Source: Lichenicola sp964249735
GTDB lineage: Bacteria > Pseudomonadota > Alphaproteobacteria > Acetobacterales > Acetobacteraceae
Length of the DNA: 11,512 nt
Direction of reading: 5' to 3'
NCBI GenBank assembly: GCA_964249735.1
Contig: CAXUDP010000118.1
Span: 1-11,512, forward strand
Made by a program: the position numbers and the translations under genes. Below, in pieces: positions 6,392 through 11,512 of this stretch; within the stretch, counting starts at the first letter, position 1; the number at the start of each line of letters is the position of its first letter. Under the pieces are notes generated by a model. The model was given only the letters and a program-made list of their open reading frames with translations. It was not told the DNA's origin and searched no databases.

Positions 6392-7777
6392 ATGCGCCCT
6401 GCCGTCGACGCGTCCGCACGTCGAGCCACCCGGATCGACCTGTTCAGCTTCGCCACCGTGCAGATGCGGGCGTTCCACATGACGTGGCTCGCCTTCTTCG
6501 TGTGCTTCTATGCCTGGTTCGCAGCCGCGCCGCTGATGCCGGTGATCGCCAGGCAGTTCCACCTCAGCGCGCTGCAGGTCGCCAACATCAACATCGCCGC
6601 GGTGCTGGTGACGGTGGCGGGACGGCTGGTGATCGGCCCGCTCTGCGACCGGTTCGGCCCGCGCCGTAGCTACGTGTGGCTGCTGATCGTGGGCTCGATC
6701 CCGGTGTTCGGGCTGGCCTTCGCGCAGTCCTACGCGTCGCTGCTGTTCTTCCGCCTGCTGATCGGTGCGATCGGCGCCTCGTTCGTGATCTCGCAGTACC
6801 ATGCCAGCGTGATGTTCGCGCCCAACGTGGTCGGCACCGCCAACGCCACCGTGGGCGGATGGGGCAACGCCGGTGCCGGCGTCGCGCAGTCGGTGATGCC
6901 GCTGCTGGCGACGCTCGCGGTGTCGCTGGGGGTGGAGCAGCAGTGGGGCTGGCGCGTGGCGCTGTTCGTGCCGGGCCTCGCCATGCTGGCGATGTCGTTC
7001 CTCTACGCGCGGTTCACCCAGGACCTGCCGCAGGGCAACCTCGACGACGTGCGCCGGGCCGGGCTGACCGCGGAGGGCGCCAAGAAGGGCGGGCTGGCGG
7101 CGATGGCGCAGGCCGGCCGCAACTACCGGGTCTGGATGCTCGCGATCTGCTACGGCGGCTGCTTCGGCATCGAGATCTTCATCCACAACATCGCCGCGAC
7201 CTACTACGTGCACAGCTTCGGCCTGTCGCTGCAGTCGGCCGGGCTGGCGGCAGGGGCGTTTGGGCTGCTCGCCCTGTTCGCCCGCCCGCTGGGCGGCGTG
7301 TTCAGCGACCTGTCGGCGCGAAGCTTCGGCCTGGACGGCAGGACCTGGCTGCTGTTCGGCCTGATGCTGTGCGAGGGGGTCGGCCTGGTGCTGTTCAGCC
7401 GCGCGCCGAGTGCCGCGGTCGCGGTGGCGATGATGCTGTTCTTCGGGGTGTTCCTGCACATGTCGGCGGGCGCGGTGTACTCGCTGATGCCGTTCATCGA
7501 CCGCCGGGTCATGGGCGGGGTGTGCGGCGTGATCGGCGCCGGGGGCAATGTCGGCGCGGTGCTGGCCGCCCTGCTGAACCGCGAGATCCCCTCGCAGCGG
7601 GCCTGCGTGGCCATCCTCGGCGTAACGGTGGTCTGCCTCGCCTTCTGCGCGCTGACGGTGCGGTTCTCGGCCGCGACGCGGTCGGCCGAACGTGTGCTGT
7701 ATGACGAGGCGCTGGCGCAGCGGGCCTCGACGCAGATGGCCCTGCCCGGCGACGGCCGCGCCGCCCGGCCGGTATAG
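6392..7777 (+). CDS. narK: Nitrate/nitrite transporter, NarK/NNP family of MFS
   Basis: A 461-residue inner-membrane carrier of the nitrate/nitrite porter family. Both family signatures are present: GGWGNAGAGVAQ (residues 155-166) after TM4 and GVIGAGGNVGAV (379-390) in the second half. The two substrate-binding arginines known from Escherichia coli NarK (R89 and R305) correspond to R78 in AGRLVIGPLCDRFGPRR and R298 in FARPLGGVFSD. The opening RAFHMTWLAFFVCFYAWF is typical TM1. ATG 6392 has GGAG eight bases before it; the frame is open back to 6320, but that segment covers the proposed promoter and is Pro/Gly-rich. The gene precedes the nitrate reductase, so nitrate import for assimilation is the likely job. 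Nitrate/proton symport versus nitrate/nitrite exchange cannot be decided. The proposed sigma-54 promoter would make expression depend on nitrogen limitation. Confidence 0.93.
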   Translation: MRPAVDASARRATRIDLFSFATVQMRAFHMTWLAFFVCFYAWFAAAPLMPVIARQFHLSALQVANINIAAVLVTVAGRLVIGPLCDRFGPRRSYVWLLIVGSIPVFGLAFAQSYASLLFFRLLIGAIGASFVISQYHASVMFAPNVVGTANATVGGWGNAGAGVAQSVMPLLATLAVSLGVEQQWGWRVALFVPGLAMLAMSFLYARFTQDLPQGNLDDVRRAGLTAEGAKKGGLAAMAQAGRNYRVWMLAICYGGCFGIEIFIHNIAATYYVHSFGLSLQSAGLAAGAFGLLALFARPLGGVFSDLSARSFGLDGRTWLLFGLMLCEGVGLVLFSRAPSAAVAVAMMLFFGVFLHMSAGAVYSLMPFIDRRVMGGVCGVIGAGGNVGAVLAALLNREIPSQRACVAILGVTVVCLAFCALTVRFSAATRSAERVLYDEALAQRASTQMALPGDGRAARPV

Positions 7778-7815
7778 GACGGGTGGGGCTCAGGCGCCGC
7801 GGCGTCGCCTACGTG

Positions 7816-7879
7816 GGCAGAAAAGCATGAGCGTGGTGCCGCAGGCTGGCGCCATTATCGCATCATCTGCCGTTTTTTT
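7816..7879 (+). terminator. Nested hairpin plus T7: terminator or attenuator after narK
   Basis: An outer stem GGCAGA/TCTGCC (7816-7821 with 7866-7871) encloses an inner stem GTGGTGCC/GGCGCCAT (7833-7840 with 7848-7855, G-U pairs included, 7-base loop). One base after the outer stem comes a run of seven T (7873-7879), the only such run noticed in the window. This resembles an intrinsic terminator with internal loops. It could simply end the narK transcript or act as a conditional attenuator ahead of nasA. Confidence 0.4.
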
Positions 7880-8034
7880 CACCAGCGGAAAGGCGGAGGA
7901 CTGACATCCGGCGTCACCGTGCACAAGATCTTCGCATCGGCCCAGGGTGTGGTATCCCTGGCTGCATGGCGACAGGTGAGCGATTTTCGGGACGGCCCGC
8001 GGCTGATCCGGGCTGGCGGGGCCGATGCGACCCT

Positions 8035-8054
8035 GGCGTGGCGGTCGCCACGTC
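8035..8054 (+). promoter_or_regulatory. Strong inverted repeat just upstream of nasA
   Basis: CGTGGCG at 8037-8043 and CGCCACG at 8046-8052 are exact reverse complements separated by two bases, and the pairing extends to 8035/8054 with one G-U pair. As RNA it would be a stem of about eight pairs closed by a GGTC tetraloop, ending 30 bases before the nasA ATG. It may be an operator or an RNA regulatory stem. If nasA actually began at 8025 it would lie inside the coding region. Confidence 0.35.
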
Positions 8055-8084
8055 CCACGATGGCATTGGCGCTTCCGCAACCTG

Positions 8085-10223
8085 ATGCCGGACGGCGCTG
8101 CCACCGACACGCTGCGCCCGGAGGCCATGCCCATAGCCGGCCCGGCTGCCGCGACCGCCACGCACTGCCCGTACTGCGCCCTGCAATGCGGCATGATGCT
8201 GGGCCGCGACGCCGCCGGGGCCTGGAGCGTGTCCGCGCGCGACTTCCCGACCAACAAGGGCGGACTGTGCCGCAAGGGCTGGACCGCGGCTGCGCTGATC
8301 GATCATCCCGACCGCCTGACCACCCCGCTGCTGCGCGACGCCAAAGGCGAGGCGCTGCGTCCGGCGAGCTGGGACGAGGCGCTGGACCGGGTGGCGGACG
8401 GGATCCGGGAGATCCAGCGCCGGCACGGCCCCGACGCCCTGGCGGTGTTCGGCGGCGGCGGCCTGACCAACGAGAAGGCCTACCTGCTCGGCAAGTTCGC
8501 CCGGCTGGCGCTGCGCACCGGCAACATCGACTACAACGGCCGCTTCTGCATGGCGTCCGCCGCCGCCGCGGGACTGCGGGCCTACGGCGTCGACCGCGGC
8601 CTGCCGTTCCCGCTGGAGGACATCCCCGGCGCCGAGGCGATCCTGATCGCAGGCTCCAACCCGGCGGAAACGATGCCGCCGATCATGCAGTACTTCGAGG
8701 CGCAGCGCGCCCGCGGCGGCCGGCTGATCGTGTCCGACCCGCGCCGCACCGCGACCGCCAGGCTGGCCGACCTGCACCTCCCGCTGACCCCGGGCACCGA
8801 CGCGGCGCTCGCCAACGGCATCCTGCACGTGGCGATCCGCGACAGGCTGATCGACCCGGTGTTCATCGCCGAGCGCACGGTGGGATGGGAGGCGGTGCGG
8901 CGCGCGGTGGCGTCGGACTGGCCGGACCGGGTGGAGCGGATCACCGGGGTGCCGGCGCGCGACATCGAGCGCGCCGCGCACATGCTGGGCGAGGCGGCGA
9001 CGGCGATGGTGCTGAGCGGCCGCGGCCCGGAACAGCAGGCTCAAGGCACCGCCAACGCCACCGCCTTCATCAACCTGGCTCTGGCGCTGGGCCAGGCCGG
9101 TCGCAAGCATTGCGGCTGGGGCTGCCTCACCGGCCAGGGCAACGGCCAGGGCGGCCGCGAGCACGGGCAGAAGAACGACCAGCTCCCGGGCTACCGCAGG
9201 CTCGACAACCCGGAGCATCGCGCCGCCGTCGCCGCGGCGTGGGGGGTGGATCCGGACAGCCTGCCCTCACCCGGCATGCCGGCGGTCGAGATGCTGCACG
9301 CGCTCGGCCGCCCAGGCGGCGTGCAGGGGCTGATCGTGGCGGCCAGCAACATCGTGGTCTCGGCGCCGGATGCCGGCGGGTTGACGGCGCGACTGGGCGG
9401 CCTGGAGCTGTTCGTGGTGCTGGACCAGTTCCTGAGCGAGACCTCGTCGCTGGCCGACGTGGTGCTGCCGGTGCCGCAATGGGCGGAAGAAACCGGCACC
9501 ATGACCAACCTGGAGGGACGGGTGATCCGGCGCCGTGCCGCGAAGGCGCCGCCGCCGGAGGTGTGGACCGACACCAGGATCATCGCGGCGCTGGCCGCCC
9601 GGCTCGGCTGCGAGGCCGCCTTCCCGGCCGAGCCGGAGGCGGTGTTCGCCGAACTGCGTCGCGCCAGCGCCGGCGGTGCGGCGGACTATTCCGGCATGAC
9701 GCCGGAGCGGATCGAGGGAGCGCAGGGGCTGTTCTGGCCGTGTCCCGGCGAGGACCATCCCGGCACCCCACGCCTGTTCCTGGACCGCTTCGCCCATGCC
9801 GACGGGCGCGCCCGCTTCACCGCGGTCAGCCGCCGCCCTTCCGCCGAGGAGCCGGACCGCTCCTATCCGATGTTCCTCACCACCGGCCGTGTGCTGACCC
9901 ACTACCAGAGCGGCGCCCAGACCCGTCGGATCGCCGAGCTGGACCAGGCGGAGCCGGCCGCCTTCGTCGAGATCCATCCCGACACCGCGTTCCCGCTGGG
10001 CCTGCGTGCCGGCACCCTCGCCCGCGTCACCACGCGTCGCGGCAGTGCGGTGCTGGCGGCGCGGCTGACCCCCGACATACGGCGCGACACCTTGTTCGTC
10101 CCGTTCCACTGGGGCGGCGCCAGCAACGCCAACCTGCTCACCATCGACGCGGTCGACCCGATCTCGCGCATGCCCGAACTCAAGGTCTGCGCCGCCCGGA
10201 TCGAGGCCGCCGCCACGCCATGA
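8085..10223 (+). CDS. nasA: Assimilatory nitrate reductase catalytic subunit (molybdopterin, short NasA type)
   Basis: A 712-residue cytoplasmic molybdenum enzyme of the DMSO-reductase superfamily that reduces nitrate to nitrite. The N-terminal [4Fe-4S] cluster ligands are C28, C31, C35 (HCPYCALQCG) and C62 (GGLCRKGW). The molybdenum-ligand cysteine is C155 in NGRFCMAS, as in the NapA/NasA branch. GWGCLTGQGNGQGGREHG and TNLEGRVIRR are cofactor-pocket segments, and the C-terminal dinucleotide-binding domain includes TTGRVLTHYQSGAQTRR and PFHWGGASNANLLT. There is no Tat signal. The chain stops right after this domain, lacking the C-terminal BFD-like [2Fe-2S] extension of Klebsiella-type NasA (about 866 residues). 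ATG 8085 is preferred over 8025 because codons before it are Trp/Arg-rich with poor third-position GC; 8127 is also possible, though its GGAGG is only two bases away. Its stop overlaps the next gene's ribosome-binding site. Confidence 0.93.
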   Translation: MPDGAATDTLRPEAMPIAGPAAATATHCPYCALQCGMMLGRDAAGAWSVSARDFPTNKGGLCRKGWTAAALIDHPDRLTTPLLRDAKGEALRPASWDEALDRVADGIREIQRRHGPDALAVFGGGGLTNEKAYLLGKFARLALRTGNIDYNGRFCMASAAAAGLRAYGVDRGLPFPLEDIPGAEAILIAGSNPAETMPPIMQYFEAQRARGGRLIVSDPRRTATARLADLHLPLTPGTDAALANGILHVAIRDRLIDPVFIAERTVGWEAVRRAVASDWPDRVERITGVPARDIERAAHMLGEAATAMVLSGRGPEQQAQGTANATAFINLALALGQAGRKHCGWGCLTGQGNGQGGREHGQKNDQLPGYRRLDNPEHRAAVAAAWGVDPDSLPSPGMPAVEMLHALGRPGGVQGLIVAASNIVVSAPDAGGLTARLGGLELFVVLDQFLSETSSLADVVLPVPQWAEETGTMTNLEGRVIRRRAAKAPPPEVWTDTRIIAALAARLGCEAAFPAEPEAVFAELRRASAGGAADYSGMTPERIEGAQGLFWPCPGEDHPGTPRLFLDRFAHADGRARFTAVSRRPSAEEPDRSYPMFLTTGRVLTHYQSGAQTRRIAELDQAEPAAFVEIHPDTAFPLGLRAGTLARVTTRRGSAVLAARLTPDIRRDTLFVPFHWGGASNANLLTIDAVDPISRMPELKVCAARIEAAATP

Positions 10224-10233
10224 GGAATCGCCC

Positions 10234-10584
10234 ATGATCGAATCCACGCCGCGAATCATCACCGGCATCTTCGCCTTCACCGGGGCGGGGCTGCACCAGG
10301 CGATGCCGCTGCAGGGGGTGGACCCGTATGCCGTGCCGGCCGATCGCCGTGCGCAGCTGATCTACCTGCGCGCCGGCAACTCGGCCGACGCGCTGGTGAC
10401 GCTGGTGCTGATGCGCGACGGCGCGCCGATGCGGCTGTTCCCGATCGGCGCGCGGTCGAGCCTGCACGTGCCGTTGTCGGTGGTCGAGGACCTGTTCCCG
10501 GACACCGTGGTCACGGTGCACGTCGCCGCCGCGGAGGGCGTGTCCGGGCACGTGGTGCTCGACATGGGGCTGATGGAAGTCTGA
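10234..10584 (+). CDS. Unrecognised 116-residue protein of the nitrate-assimilation operon
   Basis: I do not recognise this family. It is a small, soluble-looking protein (MIESTPRIITGIFAFTGAG...) with no signal peptide, no membrane helix and no cysteines, so it is unlikely to carry an iron-sulfur cluster. It alternates short hydrophobic strands with turns (for example AQLIYLRAGN, ALVTLVLMRDG, RLFPIG, TVVTVHVAA), suggesting a mostly beta fold, and ends with HVVLDMGLMEV. The start is supported by GAGGA at 10222-10226, which overlaps the nasA stop codon with seven bases of spacing. The next gene's ribosome-binding site overlaps this gene's own stop. Such packing implies translational coupling with the reductase and flavoprotein, and hence a role in their assembly, electron transfer or regulation; this is inference from position only. 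Third-position GC is high, which supports a real gene. Confidence 0.82.
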   Translation: MIESTPRIITGIFAFTGAGLHQAMPLQGVDPYAVPADRRAQLIYLRAGNSADALVTLVLMRDGAPMRLFPIGARSSLHVPLSVVEDLFPDTVVTVHVAAAEGVSGHVVLDMGLMEV

Positions 10585-10595
10585 GGAGAACCGCG

Positions 10596-11512
10596 GTGGC
10601 AAGACAGACCCTGGTCGTCATCGGCAACGGCATGGCGGGCGCGCGTGCGGTGGAGGAGGTGCTCGCGCGCGATGGTGCCGCGCTCTACGACATCGTCATG
10701 TTCGGCGACGAGCCCTACGGCAACTACAACCGAATCATGCTGTCCAACGTGCTGTGCGGCGTGCAGGACGTGGACGACATCTACATCAACCCGCTCGACT
10801 GGTACGCCGACAACGACATCACGCTGCACAGCAGCAACCGCGTCACCGCGATCGACCGCGCGGCGCGCGTGGTGACCGCCGAGAACGGGCTGCAGGTGCG
10901 CTACGACGTGCTGCTGATCGCCACCGGCAGCCGGCCGTTCGTCCCGCCGATGGACAACATACGCGACGGAAGCGGCGAGCTCCGGCACGGCGTGTTCGGG
11001 TTCCGCACCCTGGACGACTGCAACGCCATGATGGCGATGGCGAAGCGGAGCCGGACGGCGGTGGTGCTGGGCGGCGGCCTGCTCGGGCTGGAAGCGGCGC
11101 GCGGGCTGATGACGCATGGGCCGTCGGTGCACGTGGTGCAGAGTGGGCAGCACCTGATGAACGCGCAGCTCGACGCGGAAGGCGGGACCATCCTGCGCGG
11201 CCTGATGCAGGCGATGGGCATCGACATCCATGTCGGGCAGCAGGCGCGCGCGATCGAGCTGGACGACGCCGGTCAGGTCGCCGGCGTGCGCCTGAAGGAC
11301 GGCAGCACGATCGCCTGCCAGATGGTGGTGGTGGCGGCCGGGATCAGGCCGAACGTCGAGCTGGCGCAGCGCGCCGGCCTGACGGTCGAGCGGGCGATCG
11401 TGGTGGACAACCACATGCGCTGCCTGGACGACCGCAACATCTTCGTGGTCGGCGAATGCGCGCAGCATCGCGGGCACGTGTACGGGCTGGTGGCGCCGCT
11501 GTGGGACATGGC
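10596..11512 (+). CDS. NAD(P)H/FAD oxidoreductase, NirB N-terminal-like, 3' end cut off
   Basis: 305 full codons are visible before the window ends. The start is GTG 10596, seven bases after GAGGAG; it is chosen because the Rossmann strand LVVIG must precede the FAD motif G10-N-G12-M-A-G15. A second dinucleotide motif, GGGLLGLE (159-166), binds NAD(P)H. ATGSRP (109-114) and GECAQHRG (286-293) are further FAD contacts. The fold is the glutathione-reductase-like pyridine nucleotide-disulfide type, and the run HVYGLVAP (294-301) together with GECAQH strongly recalls the N-terminal part of NirB, the NADH-dependent nitrite reductase large subunit. Whether the gene continues into [2Fe-2S] and siroheme domains (NirB, about 800 residues) or ends near 400 residues as a separate electron-transfer flavoprotein for the nitrate reductase cannot be seen. 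Either role suits the operon. Confidence 0.9.
   Translation, partial: MARQTLVVIGNGMAGARAVEEVLARDGAALYDIVMFGDEPYGNYNRIMLSNVLCGVQDVDDIYINPLDWYADNDITLHSSNRVTAIDRAARVVTAENGLQVRYDVLLIATGSRPFVPPMDNIRDGSGELRHGVFGFRTLDDCNAMMAMAKRSRTAVVLGGGLLGLEAARGLMTHGPSVHVVQSGQHLMNAQLDAEGGTILRGLMQAMGIDIHVGQQARAIELDDAGQVAGVRLKDGSTIACQMVVVAAGIRPNVELAQRAGLTVERAIVVDNHMRCLDDRNIFVVGECAQHRGHVYGLVAPLWDM

Larger units (their letters stand above)
7778..8084 (+). other. 307-bp narK-nasA leader/intergenic region
   Basis: No convincing gene is present. The nasA frame contains stops at 7977 and 8004 and opens only at 8007. The region is more AT-rich around 7850-7885 than its surroundings. It holds several inverted repeats: AGGCG/CGCCT (7792-7796 with 7806-7810), the nested structure ending in seven T (7816-7879), CCAGGG/CCCTGG (7942-7947 with 7956-7961), CGGCCC/GGGCCG (7993-7998 with 8019-8024), and the stem at 8035-8054. 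An SD-like GGCGGAGGA (7892-7900) has no start codon at a usable distance. The length and structure suggest a regulated leader or a separate nasA promoter; I found no clear promoter boxes. Confidence 0.5.

Noticed and set aside
7950..7966. Sigma-54-like TGG...TGCA upstream of nasA
   Set aside because: GG and GC are thirteen bases apart instead of twelve, and the sequence between them does not match the consensus; spacing is strict for this sigma factor.
7790..8275. Minus-strand 161-residue frame across the narK-nasA gap
   Set aside because: It extends antisense into the nasA iron-sulfur region, has no recognisable domain, and carries an Arg-rich C-terminus; it is most likely a shadow.
7919..10237. 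Plus-strand 772-residue open frame overlapping nasA
   Set aside because: It is the shifted frame of nasA; it lacks the iron-sulfur and molybdenum motifs and is an Arg/Pro-rich translation.

Overview
The window is a very GC-rich (roughly 70% by eye) bacterial chromosomal segment with strong G/C preference at third codon positions. It carries seven complete genes and two that run off the ends. The protein families and gene order (NarK-type carrier, short assimilatory nitrate reductase, NirB-like flavoprotein) fit an alphaproteobacterium, perhaps a Rhodospirillales/Acetobacteraceae member. That placement is inference from style, not from a marker gene. No tRNA, rRNA, insertion sequence, integrase or CRISPR array was seen.

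Left part (1-2750): a PLP-dependent trans-sulfuration enzyme on the minus strand, cut at its extreme C-terminus by the window edge. It is divergent from an APC-family amino-acid permease on the plus strand, and the two share a 142-bp upstream region. Middle (2916-6197): three minus-strand genes that look like separate units. They are a YjlB-type cupin with a twin-arginine-like N-terminus, a CPBP/CAAX-type intramembrane protease, and a sugar-porter-like MFS transporter of unknown substrate.

Right part (6198-11512): a nitrate-assimilation cluster on the plus strand, in the order narK-type nitrate/nitrite transporter, nasA-type molybdenum nitrate reductase, a 116-residue protein I do not recognise, and an NAD(P)H/FAD oxidoreductase resembling the N-terminal half of NirB (cut by the window end). 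The last three are tightly coupled, with each Shine-Dalgarno overlapping or abutting the preceding stop. The reductase has no C-terminal [2Fe-2S] (BFD-like) extension, so the flavoprotein is the natural candidate for delivering electrons to it. The model is nitrate uptake, reduction to nitrite in the cytoplasm, and then nitrite reduction by the right-hand gene (if it is full-length NirB) or by an enzyme outside the window.

The most interesting non-coding signals belong to this cluster. A near-consensus sigma-54 (-24/-12) promoter lies 56 bases before the narK start. Just upstream is a 14-bp perfect direct repeat inside a region dense in ACCGG pentamers. The 307-bp narK-nasA gap holds a nested hairpin followed by seven T residues, and a strong inverted repeat sits just before nasA. 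Together these suggest nitrogen-status control of initiation plus a possible attenuation/antitermination step before nasA. I see no wholly new defence or mobile system here. The unidentified 116-residue protein is the best candidate for an undescribed component.
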